Part shown: in pieces, positions 10,174 through 18,149 of the stretch | Layout of the letters: each line of letters opens with the position of its first letter | How positions within the stretch are numbered: position 1 is the first letter of the stretch | Assembly (NCBI RefSeq): GCF_002833405.1 | Contig: NZ_CP025135.1 | Location: 787,501 to 851,500, forward strand | Direction: 5' to 3' | From: Planococcus sp. MB-3u-03 | Lineage (GTDB): Bacteria > Bacillota > Bacilli > Bacillales_A > Planococcaceae | Length of the DNA: 64,000 bases | Position numbers and translations under genes: made by a program | The notes under the pieces: generated by a model | Told to the model about the DNA's origin: nothing | Database searches by the model: none | The model's input: only the letters and a program-made list of their open reading frames with translations

Positions 10174-10884
10174 TCATTTTGTCCACGGGACGTAGCGGCG
10201 TTCAGGGCGGCCGATTTCCCCATAATTCAATTGCGCTTTCGCTTCATTACTTGCGACTAGATGCTCCAGGTAGCGCCTGGCGGTGGAGCGGCTGATGCCG
10301 ACCGCCTTGCCGGCCTCCATGGCATTGGCCCCTTCAGGTGAAGAAGCGTTCAAAAAGTCGCGGACGCCGTCCAAAGTCAATTGGTCGATGCCTTTCGGAA
10401 GTTCTTCGCCATTGTCTTCTGTTTGAGCCGCTTGTGGAGCGGACACGCCGAACAGGCGATCGAGGTCGCTTTGCTGCCAGTCCAATGAGGCAGAGAGGAC
10501 CAGCCGCTGATCGCGGAAGCGTTCCAAGGCTTGCGCGAACCGCTCGAAGTCGACAGGTTTCAATAAATAATCGAACGCCCCGCCGCGAACGGTTGCTGCA
10601 ATCGTTTCAATTTCATTGGCGGCAGTCACCATGATGATGGCGATTTGAGGATACTGTCGGCGGATATCCCAAAACAGTTCCAGCCCCGAGCGGTCCGGAA
10701 TAAAAACATCAAGCAGGATTACATCGGGAAGTGGAGATGCCTTCTCTAAAAAAGCCATGGCTTCGTCGCCTGTTTTGGCGATCAAAGCAGCTTCATAGCC
10801 AGTGACTTGTCCGGCCAGTTCGGCGTTGATGCCCGCCACGCGGAAATCGTCTTCGATAATCAGGATGTGAAGAGTTGCGTTCAT
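10174..10884 (-). CDS. citT: Citrate-type response regulator (CitT/DcuR/DpiA family)
   Basis: A 236-residue regulator: receiver domain (IIEDD acid pocket, LLDVFIP phospho-Asp, VTAANE, LLKPVDF Lys) followed by a helix-turn-helix of the CitT/DcuR type (GKAVGISRSTARRYLEHLV). I start at ATG 10884, preceded by AAGGA and overlapping the kinase stop by four bases (ATGA), which implies translational coupling. An upstream in-frame ATG at 10923 lies inside the kinase gene and is less likely. Expected target is the citM promoter just downstream. Confidence 0.88.
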   Translation of the reverse strand: MNATLHILIIEDDFRVAGINAELAGQVTGYEAALIAKTGDEAMAFLEKASPLPDVILLDVFIPDRSGLELFWDIRRQYPQIAIIMVTAANEIETIAATVRGGAFDYLLKPVDFERFAQALERFRDQRLVLSASLDWQQSDLDRLFGVSAPQAAQTEDNGEELPKGIDQLTLDGVRDFLNASSPEGANAMEAGKAVGISRSTARRYLEHLVASNEAKAQLNYGEIGRPERRYVPWTK

Positions 10885-12530
10885 GGTTGAATTCCTTCTT
10901 TCGGTAGAGTCAGCACAAAACAAGCGCCTCCGAGTTCACTTTCTTCGATCAGCACTTCGCCGCCCGCCGCTTTGGCGAGGCGATTCGTCGTACTTAAGCC
11001 GAAACCGCGTCCAGCAGCACTTTTTGACGAAATGCCTTCATTAAAGATGTCACTTGTAATTGCCTCGGAAATCCCGGGACCGGAATCGTCGATTTCAAAA
11101 ATGATGTCATCCCCGATATCGGTAAATGTCAGTGAAACGAGCCGCTCCGATACCGGCTGTTGTTTGACGGCTTCAAAAGCATTGTCGAGCAAGTTGCCGA
11201 TCGCGGTCAAGAGGGCTTGACGCTGCGGTTCGGGGACAGCTTGCTGGAGGCTGCTGTCCTCGCCAATCGATAGCTGCACTTGCTGTTCACGTGCTTGATG
11301 GATCTTGCCGAGCAATAAGCCGCTGATGAGCGGATCTTTCACTTTGCCGATCAATTGACGCGACCATTCGAGCTGGATATGGTGTTCGGTCCGGATGAAT
11401 TCCAGGGCGTCTTTTCTTTTGTCCAAATGGAGCAATCCGGAAATCGTGTACAGTTTATTCGAAAATTCATGAGTTTGGGCGCGCAGCGCATTGGCGTATT
11501 GCCTTACTTGGGCAAGTTCTTTTGCCAGCTGGTCGATTTCCGTTTTGTAGCGGAAAGTCGAAACCGCCCCGACCAGCGCCCCTTCAAAATGGATCGGGCT
11601 TGAGTTGACATAGACCGGATGCTCGCCGTAAAGCCGTTCCTGGTCGAAATGGCTGGTGCCATGCGCCAAAATTTCAGGCAGATCGGAAGAAGGCAGCACT
11701 TCGGTGACCGGTTGGCCGATCAATGACTGTTCGTCTTTCTCATTGCCGAACAATAATTGCTTGGCCTGGTGATTGAGCAATGTGATGTGCCCCAGGCGAT
11801 TGACCGCGATGATGCCTTCGTGGGTTGATTGCAGAATGGTTTCTTTTTGGAATAGCAGATGGGCAATCTCTTCGGGCTCAAGGCCGTGAAGCTTGCGCTT
11901 GATATAGGAAGCAATGGCGATTGCCATCAAGAAAGCGACAGCTCCAATGGTGAGCAGCATAAGCCAGACTTCTTGCGTATAATCGCCGATCAAGCTTTGG
12001 ACGTCGGTCGAAAGAAAGCCGACCGAGACGACGCCGATGATTTGCCCGTCGGAATAGATGGGCACTTTCGCGCGCAGCGAATCGCCAAGTGTGCCGGCCG
12101 CTTTCGAGACATAGGATTGTCCTTCATTAAGAGCCCGTTCGTTGTCTTCGCCGACCATCCGCCCGCCGATCTGTTCGGGATTCGGATGGGAATAGCGAAT
12201 TTCTTCGCGGTTCCCCACCACGATGAATTCCGCTTCGGTTGCTTGCTGTACGGGGGCGACGAGCGGCTGGATGACGGCTGCCGGGTCCGGTGCATCGAAT
12301 GCCTCGATGATATCAGAGTTGAGGGCGATGGCTTCCGCGACACTGAGCGCTTGTTCTCCGAGCTGGTCTTCTGTCACGGTGCGCACAAAATAATTCGAAA
12401 ACAAGCCGATCACCAAGAGGACCGCTGCGATCAACAGCGCAATCAAGGCGACCATTTTGGTTTTTAATGAAAGCGCACGGCCCGGTTCATCGTTCCAGCG
12501 GCGTTTCTCGGGTGTCTTTTGTAGAAACAT
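10881..12530 (-). CDS. citS: Sensor histidine kinase, CitS/DcuS/DpiB family
   Basis: A 549-residue membrane kinase. TM1 (about 28-48), an extracytoplasmic dCache/PDC-like sensor (about 50-185), TM2 (about 188-210), a PAS domain (ILQSTHEGIIAVNRLGHIT), then the Spo0B-like phospho-acceptor region with RAQTHEFSNKLYTISGL and an ATPase domain (N box NLLDNAFEAVK, DDSGPGIS, GRGFGLS). CitS/DcuS proteins bind external C4/C6 carboxylates. RBS AAGGAG precedes ATG 12530. It forms an operon with the response regulator and probably controls citM. Confidence 0.88.
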   Translation of the reverse strand: MFLQKTPEKRRWNDEPGRALSLKTKMVALIALLIAAVLLVIGLFSNYFVRTVTEDQLGEQALSVAEAIALNSDIIEAFDAPDPAAVIQPLVAPVQQATEAEFIVVGNREEIRYSHPNPEQIGGRMVGEDNERALNEGQSYVSKAAGTLGDSLRAKVPIYSDGQIIGVVSVGFLSTDVQSLIGDYTQEVWLMLLTIGAVAFLMAIAIASYIKRKLHGLEPEEIAHLLFQKETILQSTHEGIIAVNRLGHITLLNHQAKQLLFGNEKDEQSLIGQPVTEVLPSSDLPEILAHGTSHFDQERLYGEHPVYVNSSPIHFEGALVGAVSTFRYKTEIDQLAKELAQVRQYANALRAQTHEFSNKLYTISGLLHLDKRKDALEFIRTEHHIQLEWSRQLIGKVKDPLISGLLLGKIHQAREQQVQLSIGEDSSLQQAVPEPQRQALLTAIGNLLDNAFEAVKQQPVSERLVSLTFTDIGDDIIFEIDDSGPGISEAITSDIFNEGISSKSAAGRGFGLSTTNRLAKAAGGEVLIEESELGGACFVLTLPKEGIQP

Positions 12531-12614
12531 GTGGCAGTCTCCTTGTGGATAATTTCTGTAGACATCATACCATAGCGAAGAAGGCGTATATGGTGCCGTG
12601 CCATTAACCGGGCA

Positions 12615-12647
12615 TGCAAAAGCCTTGCCGCATGGAGGGCAAGGCTT
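12615..12647 (-). terminator. Terminator of the GntR-ABC operon
   Basis: Read on the minus strand: AAGCCTTGCC, eight bases, GGCAAGGC then TTTTGC; just past the permease stop. Confidence 0.75.
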
Positions 12648-12656
12648 CGGTGGAAT

Positions 12657-13370
12657 TTACATTTTGATTGTGACGCGTTTGGTCAGCAACCGCATCAGCG
12701 AGAAAAGAAGCAGAATCAGGACGGACGATCCGAGTGCTGTCAGCCAAAAATTCGCTTCGAGCGGATTATATGGCAACCATTCCATGGCATCGGCCGTGTT
12801 AGGCTTCCATAGATAATCATTTAGGCCGAAGATGACGAACGATAAGGCGATAAAGCCGAAGCCGGCGATCCAGCCAAAGCGGTAATAGCCGATGCTGATG
12901 ACCCAGCCGGCTAAAAAGAAAGTCAAGGTGTTCAGGAATAGCGCAATTGCAGCGGCAAACCAGCCGCCTGTCGTCTCGAAAGCAGAGACCGTATCCAACT
13001 CGACAGGCAATGAAATCGTTTCAGCAAGCAAATGTTGAAGACCGTTGACGGCGAGCGGAACCAAGGTAGCAAATGCAGACAACGCGAGTGCTGCCAGGGC
13101 AGTGCCGAGGTATGAATCTTTGCGGCTGACGCCTTGCTGGATGTGGCGGCTCATGAATACATAAGCGGACATAATGCCGACCACCAACATGAAAATATTC
13201 ACGGAATACTGGGAAAAGACGAAGAAACCTTCAATTTGATTGGTGTCGCCATTCAGCCAAAATACTCTTACTAAATGAATCACAAAAAGGATAGAGAAAA
13301 ACCACAAACTCCATTTGAACATATCGGAAAAGACAGCGGCTGCAACTCTTCTATAGCGCGGGGATGTCAT
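12657..13370 (-). CDS. ABC transporter permease-like membrane protein
   Basis: A 237-residue protein with about six membrane helices and no soluble domain, third gene of a GntR-ATPase-permease operon; it starts one base after the ATPase stop. This matches the YtrA/YhcF type of arrangement, in which the regulator represses an ABC-2 exporter that is often linked to cell-envelope antibiotics. No substrate clue is visible. Confidence 0.78.
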   Translation of the reverse strand: MTSPRYRRVAAAVFSDMFKWSLWFFSILFVIHLVRVFWLNGDTNQIEGFFVFSQYSVNIFMLVVGIMSAYVFMSRHIQQGVSRKDSYLGTALAALALSAFATLVPLAVNGLQHLLAETISLPVELDTVSAFETTGGWFAAAIALFLNTLTFFLAGWVISIGYYRFGWIAGFGFIALSFVIFGLNDYLWKPNTADAMEWLPYNPLEANFWLTALGSSVLILLLFSLMRLLTKRVTIKM

Positions 13371-13371
13371 A

Positions 13372-14247
13372 TTAATTCGCCTCCTCGGTTAAATGGATAA
13401 ATAGATCTTGAAGTGATACTGGGCCAATCTCGAGTCCTTGCGCACGCGCTTCTTGGCGTTTAGCGTCACCGAGATTTCCATAAATCATAACGGATTTCGT
13501 GCCGCCTAATTGCTGTTCGTTCAACTGTTTCATGCCTGCAGTAAAGATATCGACTTCCTGTGCGGCACCGGTAACAGATACCCCGTGTGCTTCGATGGTT
13601 TCATACGGTTCATGCAATAATACGGTGCCTTGATCGATGATAACGACGTTGTCGAACAAATAATCCATCTCCGATACTAAATGGGTCGATAGGATAAAGG
13701 TTCGCGGATGATCTTCTTGGTCCTGTAAGATTTCTTTATAGAAGATTTCACGTGACGGCGCGTCCATGCCAAGATAGGCTTCATCGAATATAGTGATTGG
13801 CGCGCGGCTGGCAAGGCCGATGACAACATTCAACGCAGACTGCATGCCTTTCGATAACTTATTGACGGGTTTATTGACCGGAAGTTTGAAACGCTCGATC
13901 AATTGTTCTGCATAGCCCATGTCAAAATGGGGGCGGTAGTGGGAGGCGAGTGCAATTAACTTCTTCGCTTTTTCGGTTTCTTCTTTATAGTCTTTGTCAT
14001 AGACGAACGCCACTTGCTCCATCTTCTCTGGATTCTCGAACACCGTGGAGCCGTCGACAAATACTTCGCCAGCAGTGGGTTCGCGGAAAGCGGCAATCAA
14101 CGACAGCAAAGAGGTCTTGCCGGCGCCGTTTCGGCCGATGAGGCCATGGATTTTGCCCGCTTCCAATGTCAGTGACACGTCTTTCAAGGCTTCAAACTTT
14201 TTGAATTTCAATGTTACGTGATTGAGTTGGACTGAGGCTGCCATCAT
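13372..14247 (-). CDS. ABC transporter ATP-binding protein
   Basis: A 291-residue ATPase: Walker A GRNGAGKTS, Q-loop region, signature LSKGMQSALN (a non-canonical LSGGQ), Walker B ITIFDEAYLGMD, switch STHLV. The glutamate after Walker B is present. The gene starts at ATG 14247, overlapping the GntR stop by four bases, and pairs with the downstream permease. The sequence type (EAYLGMDAPSREIFY) matches the ATPases found with YtrA-type regulators. Confidence 0.88.
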   Translation of the reverse strand: MMAASVQLNHVTLKFKKFEALKDVSLTLEAGKIHGLIGRNGAGKTSLLSLIAAFREPTAGEVFVDGSTVFENPEKMEQVAFVYDKDYKEETEKAKKLIALASHYRPHFDMGYAEQLIERFKLPVNKPVNKLSKGMQSALNVVIGLASRAPITIFDEAYLGMDAPSREIFYKEILQDQEDHPRTFILSTHLVSEMDYLFDNVVIIDQGTVLLHEPYETIEAHGVSVTGAAQEVDIFTAGMKQLNEQQLGGTKSVMIYGNLGDAKRQEARAQGLEIGPVSLQDLFIHLTEEAN

Positions 14248-14618
14248 GCATCACGCCCTTTCGTGGATTTGATCAATTCGATGATTTCTTGTTCCGTAAT
14301 GCCGAGTTTTTCCGCTTCCTGCACGAGCCCGGTGACGTAATTATCGACAAATGCCTTTTTCCGCTGCTGGACTAAAGTTTTCTTTGCGCCTTCTGCTACA
14401 AACATGCCAATCCCTCGCTTTTTAAATAGTATGCCTTCGTCGACAAGCTGTGTGATGCCTTTTGAGACGGTTGCGTGATTGATTTTGTAGAAATTGACCA
14501 ATTGATTCGTTGATGGGGCTTGGTCGCCTTCTTTTAATTGATCGTTGACGATTTGGTCTTCGATCAATTCGCGGATCTGCAAAAATAAAGGTTTCGCTGA
14601 ATCAGTTGAGTTGACCAT
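14244..14618 (-). CDS. GntR family regulator, YtrA subfamily
   Basis: A 124-residue regulator with an N-terminal GntR winged helix (PLFLQIRELIEDQI ... SKGITQLVDEGILFKKRGIGMFV) and only a short C-terminal dimerisation tail, as in the YtrA subfamily. AAGGAGGTG lies before ATG 14618. It heads the operon and a long palindrome lies directly upstream, so autoregulation is likely. The inducer is unknown. Confidence 0.88.
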   Translation of the reverse strand: MVNSTDSAKPLFLQIRELIEDQIVNDQLKEGDQAPSTNQLVNFYKINHATVSKGITQLVDEGILFKKRGIGMFVAEGAKKTLVQQRKKAFVDNYVTGLVQEAEKLGITEQEIIELIKSTKGRDA

Positions 14619-14645
14619 GAAAACACCTCCTTGGGTGATTGGGTA

Positions 14646-14675
14646 ATATGGTTATATACTTGTGTATAACCATAT
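14646..14675. promoter_or_regulatory. GntR/YtrA-type operator palindrome
   Basis: Arms ATATGGTTATATAC and GTGTATAACCATAT around TT: 14 bp each with a single mismatch. It lies about 28 bases upstream of the regulator start. On the minus strand a TTGACT box sits upstream and the palindrome covers the -10 region, which fits repression. Confidence 0.7.
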
Positions 14676-14693
14676 AACTTTAATTATAGAAAG

Positions 14694-15119
14694 TCAACTG
14701 TAATATTTCAAAACAGTTCCAGAACTTAAAATTCCAATAAAAAGAAGGGCAGTTTCACCCTTCTTTTGTTCGATCGTATTCTTTTTATTCAGCGCTTCGG
14801 CCAAGGCGTCTTCTGTCGAGATGCTTGTCAGTTTCACATTCGAGCGATAGGCCGCACGCATGATCAAGTGGCCAGAGACAGGGGCAGTCAAAAAGACGAA
14901 AACAATTCCGAGCAGCAAACGCACGCTAATGAAATTCTCGCTTGCCCAAAAGAAAATAAATGCGCCAATGAGCGATAGGAGAACGGCCAGCGTAGCACTT
15001 TTCGTCGCGGCATGCGAACGGGTATAAGCGTCTGGAAAACGCAAAATGCCGATGGCGCTAATGACGGCCATCACGCTGCCCGCCAAAATAAGGAAAACGC
15101 CTATATATTCACTGATCAT
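14694..15119 (-). CDS. mrpG: Mrp antiporter subunit G
   Basis: Small membrane subunit (141 residues) of the multisubunit Na+/H+ antiporter, three helices, with the family stretch GILRFPDAYTRSHAATKSATLAVL. I start at ATG 15119 (MISEYIGV), overlapping mrpF by 11 bases; the longer 152-residue reading has no RBS. The last roughly 20 residues (from EQKKGETALLF) are encoded by the terminator hairpin, making the protein longer than usual; a lost stop codon or a one-base indel may explain the extension. Confidence 0.88.
   Translation of the reverse strand: MISEYIGVFLILAGSVMAVISAIGILRFPDAYTRSHAATKSATLAVLLSLIGAFIFFWASENFISVRLLLGIVFVFLTAPVSGHLIMRAAYRSNVKLTSISTEDALAEALNKKNTIEQKKGETALLFIGILSSGTVLKYYS
14739..14767 (-). 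terminator. Terminator of the mrp operon, inside the mrpG reading frame
   Basis: AAAAGAAGGG and CCCTTCTTTT around eight bases. The mrpG frame runs through it and stops 45 bases later. Confidence 0.75.
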
Positions 15120-15393
15120 GCTTATGTTCAACGATATCGCCCCTTTCCACAAACCGGGCTAAGGCAATGGTGCTGATGAACGCCAAAATGCCTACGACCA
15201 GGATGACTTCTAAAAAGACGTGAGTTTTTAAGAACACCGAAAACACGGCAACGGCGGATATCAAGTTAACGCCAATCATATCAAGTGCGACAACCCGGTC
15301 TGGCATTGAAGGGCCGCGTATGATGCGGTAGAGCGCCAACAAGATGGCAAGCACGAATAGGCTAAGGGCGATGGTCAAGATAATATCGATCAA
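15109..15393 (-). CDS. mrpF: Mrp antiporter subunit F
   Basis: A 94-residue subunit with three hydrophobic segments and the MrpF signature RGPSMPDRVVALDMIGVNLI. It overlaps mrpE by four bases and mrpG by 11, as in other Mrp operons. It is one of the small structural subunits of the heptameric complex; all seven are generally needed for activity. Confidence 0.92.
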   Translation of the reverse strand: MIDIILTIALSLFVLAILLALYRIIRGPSMPDRVVALDMIGVNLISAVAVFSVFLKTHVFLEVILVVGILAFISTIALARFVERGDIVEHKHDQ

Positions 15394-15875
15394 TTTCGCG
15401 TCACCTCCATAATGGCTGTTTCGAAAGTTTTGATGGAACTGAGCAGGGATTCACGTGATTTTTCCACATCCATCGCATGGATATAAAATACTTTATTGTC
15501 CGGCGAGACTTCGAGAATCACGGAACCAGGCGTGAGAGTCAGCAACAAAGCTAAGGTCGTCAGTTCGTAATCGCCTTCCATATTATGTTCATAAGTGAAA
15601 ATCCCAGGCTTAATATCCAATTTTGGGCTAAGGATTTGTTTCATGATGGAGATGCTTGACTGGAACAGTTCACGAATGAAAATCAGCAGCAGTTTAAGTG
15701 TGGAATAGACACGGATTAAGTAGAACTTGGTGCCAAAAAAGCGGTGCATTAAAAAGATAATGCCGAGGCCAATTAAATAGCCTGTTAAAAAGGTCGAGAA
15801 ATAAAATGCAGTCTCGTCCATTAACAAGGTCCATAATAAGCCGATCATTATATTCAACAGAAACTGGGCGGGCAA
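15390..15875 (-). CDS. mrpE: Mrp antiporter subunit E
   Basis: A 161-residue subunit with two N-terminal helices and a cytosolic domain (LLLTLTPGSVILEVSPD is characteristic). I choose TTG 15875 (MPAQFLLN), which stands nine bases after AAAGGAG and aligns with known MrpE N-termini; a TTG two codons earlier is only three bases from the RBS. mrpF overlaps its end. Confidence 0.88.
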   Translation of the reverse strand: MPAQFLLNIMIGLLWTLLMDETAFYFSTFLTGYLIGLGIIFLMHRFFGTKFYLIRVYSTLKLLLIFIRELFQSSISIMKQILSPKLDIKPGIFTYEHNMEGDYELTTLALLLTLTPGSVILEVSPDNKVFYIHAMDVEKSRESLLSSIKTFETAIMEVTRN

Positions 15876-15904
15876 AAGCAATCACTCCTTTCAAGCGTCC
15901 GGAT

Positions 15905-17392
15905 TTATTGGAAATCCTCGGTTAGCACGGCATCGATGTAAACCTGCGGATTGAGGAGCGTATCGGCAGCATCAGATACATAATCCGACAGACCTTCCGC
16001 GCCGAGGCCAATACCGATAGTGAGGGCAACAAGCAATAAGCAAGGAACTAAAAAACCGCGGCGCAGCGGGACTTGGTCGTCTTTGCTGACAATTGTCTCG
16101 CCCCAAAAGCAATTTTTAAAAATCTTTAGCAAGGAGTACAGCACGAACAGGCTTGAGCCGAGCGCTATGGCCAATAGGATATAGGAGCCCGAATCGATTG
16201 CGCCCTGAGAAAGAAGGACTTTGCCGACAAATCCGCTGAGCGGCGGAATCCCGGCAAGCGAGAGCATGGCAATGAAAAACGACCAGCCGAGAATCGGATA
16301 GTTTTGGATAATGCCGCTCATTTTGCCGATTTGGGCGGTGCCTGTCAATAAAATAATCGTGCCGATCAGCAAGAACAACAGTGCTTTTACTACCATATCG
16401 TGCAGTAGATAGAAGATGGCCCCTTCGATAGCATCAGGGGTGGCAATGGCAAGCCCCGTCAAAATAAAGCCGACCGCAATGACTACGTTATAGGCGGCAA
16501 TTTGCCGGATGTCGTTATGGGCGATGGCGCCGATGCTGCCGCCAATTAAGGTCAGCACTGCCATAACGGCAATGATGTTATGGGTCGTCTCAGGTTCATG
16601 ATAGAACACCAGCGTGAACATGCGGAACATGGCGTAAATACCGACTTTGGTCAGGAGAGCGCCAAATAATGCCGAAGTCACAACAGGCGGGCTGCTATAA
16701 GAACCGGGCAGCCAAAAGTACAGCAACAGCCCGGCTTTTAAACTAAAAACGATCAAGAACACAATGCTGATCGTGGTCAACAAAGGCTCTTGGCCATTTT
16801 CGGCAACACGAACCGACAAATGGGCAAAGTTTAAAGTTCCAACTGCACCATATAAATAAGCAATGGCGATGAGAAAGAACCAGGAAGAAACGATATTGAT
16901 CGAAACATACTTAATGGCTTCCCGCAGCTGGCGTTTGGAACCGCCTAAAGTGAGCAAAATATATGACGACAAAAGCATGACTTCAAAACAAACGAACAAA
17001 TTGAAGATATCACCGCTCAAAAACGAGCCGTTGATGCCGGCAATCAAAAACAGGACGGTCGGATAAAAATACATCGTCACCAATTCCTTATCCGTCGAAA
17101 CGAGAGCATGAAGCAGGCAAATGACTGTCACCACAGATGATGTCAAAACGAGCAGGACAGCAAACGAATCTGCTACAAAAGAGATGCCAAAAGGCGGCGT
17201 CCATCCGCCAAAATCAATCCGCAAGATGCCGTCAGTTTGAATGGCATTCAAAAGATAAACGGCAGCAGCTGCAACGACAGCCATCACTGCGATGCTTGTC
17301 CACGCTTGGAGCCTTCCGTATGTGCGCAAAAATATCAACAAAACTCCTGCCAAAATGGGCAGGATCATGGGAATTAAAATAATATTATTCAT
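15905..17392 (-). CDS. mrpD: Mrp antiporter subunit D (proton-pumping, NuoN/M-like)
   Basis: A 495-residue polytopic subunit homologous to complex I antiporter-like subunits. Conserved charged residues are in helices: CFEVMLLSSYILL (TM5 Glu), LKAGLLLYFWLPGSY (Lys), HNDIRQIAAYN. Together with MrpA it forms the ion-translocating part. RBS AGAGGT precedes ATG 17392; the start overlaps the mrpC end by eight bases. Confidence 0.93.
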   Translation of the reverse strand: MNNIILIPMILPILAGVLLIFLRTYGRLQAWTSIAVMAVVAAAAVYLLNAIQTDGILRIDFGGWTPPFGISFVADSFAVLLVLTSSVVTVICLLHALVSTDKELVTMYFYPTVLFLIAGINGSFLSGDIFNLFVCFEVMLLSSYILLTLGGSKRQLREAIKYVSINIVSSWFFLIAIAYLYGAVGTLNFAHLSVRVAENGQEPLLTTISIVFLIVFSLKAGLLLYFWLPGSYSSPPVVTSALFGALLTKVGIYAMFRMFTLVFYHEPETTHNIIAVMAVLTLIGGSIGAIAHNDIRQIAAYNVVIAVGFILTGLAIATPDAIEGAIFYLLHDMVVKALLFLLIGTIILLTGTAQIGKMSGIIQNYPILGWSFFIAMLSLAGIPPLSGFVGKVLLSQGAIDSGSYILLAIALGSSLFVLYSLLKIFKNCFWGETIVSKDDQVPLRRGFLVPCLLLVALTIGIGLGAEGLSDYVSDAADTLLNPQVYIDAVLTEDFQ

Positions 17393-17723
17393 TGTCGGTA
17401 CCTCTCATCTCTTCCAGATCGTCTGTCCCGAGTTCTTGATAGGCCCGGTAAGCAAGCACCAGGATAAAGGCGGTAACAGCAAAGCTAATGACAATGGCGG
17501 TAAGTATCAAAGCCTGTGGCAAGGCATCGACGTAAGTTTCTGCTTCTTCGCCGAGCAGAGGCGCAGAGCCGATCTTCAAGCCGCCCATCGCCAAAATCAT
17601 TAGATGTGCTGCGTGTGACAGAATCGCCGTGCCCAAAATAACACGGACGATGTTCCGGGATAACAGAAGATAGAAAGCGACAGTGCTAAGCACACCGACT
17701 AGGATGATGATCAAAGATTCCAT
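17385..17723 (-). CDS. mrpC: Mrp antiporter subunit C (NuoK-like)
   Basis: A 112-residue three-helix subunit, NuoK homologue. Motifs: LILAMGG, DALPQALILTAIVISFAVTAF. GAGGATG precedes ATG 17723, three bases after mrpB. It sits at the MrpA/MrpD interface in known structures. Confidence 0.92.
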   Translation of the reverse strand: MESLIIILVGVLSTVAFYLLLSRNIVRVILGTAILSHAAHLMILAMGGLKIGSAPLLGEEAETYVDALPQALILTAIVISFAVTAFILVLAYRAYQELGTDDLEEMRGTDNE

Positions 17724-17726
17724 TCG

Positions 17727-18149
17727 CTATTCATCCTCACTTATACTTAAAATTATGTTCACGACCACTCCGACTACAGTCAACGCGATGCCTGCCTCGA
17801 AAATCAACACAGTGGCAATTTCCGTTTTACCGAAGATGGGGAGGTTGAAATAGTCAAAAGACTGCTCGAGAAAATTCTGGCCGAATAAAAGTGGGCCAAG
17901 TCCGCTAAGAACTGCAAGCAACACGCCAAAAGCCGATAACTTTTTAAAGTCGATCGGGATTGCATCTTTGACGGTTTCGGTATCATACGATAAAAACATC
18001 AATACAAAAGCCGATGCCAAGACCAGCCCGCCGACAAAACCGCCTCCCGGACTATTGTGCCCGGACAAAAATAGGTAGATGCCGAAGGTCAAAATAATCA
18101 ACACAACCGCTTTGGCAACGGTCTTCAATATCACATCATTAATCCCCAT
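17727..18149 (-). CDS. mrpB: Mrp antiporter subunit B
   Basis: A 140-residue four-helix subunit with GHNSPGGGFVGGLVLASAF, the MnhB signature. The start ATG 18149 lies inside the mrpA 3' end (11-base overlap) with AAAGGAGG upstream, so it is translationally linked to mrpA. Confidence 0.93.
   Translation of the reverse strand: MGINDVILKTVAKAVVLIILTFGIYLFLSGHNSPGGGFVGGLVLASAFVLMFLSYDTETVKDAIPIDFKKLSAFGVLLAVLSGLGPLLFGQNFLEQSFDYFNLPIFGKTEIATVLIFEAGIALTVVGVVVNIILSISEDE

Noticed and set aside
11859..12467. A 202-codon plus-strand ORF opposite citS
   Set aside because: Composition is a codon shadow of the histidine kinase; no domain and no RBS.
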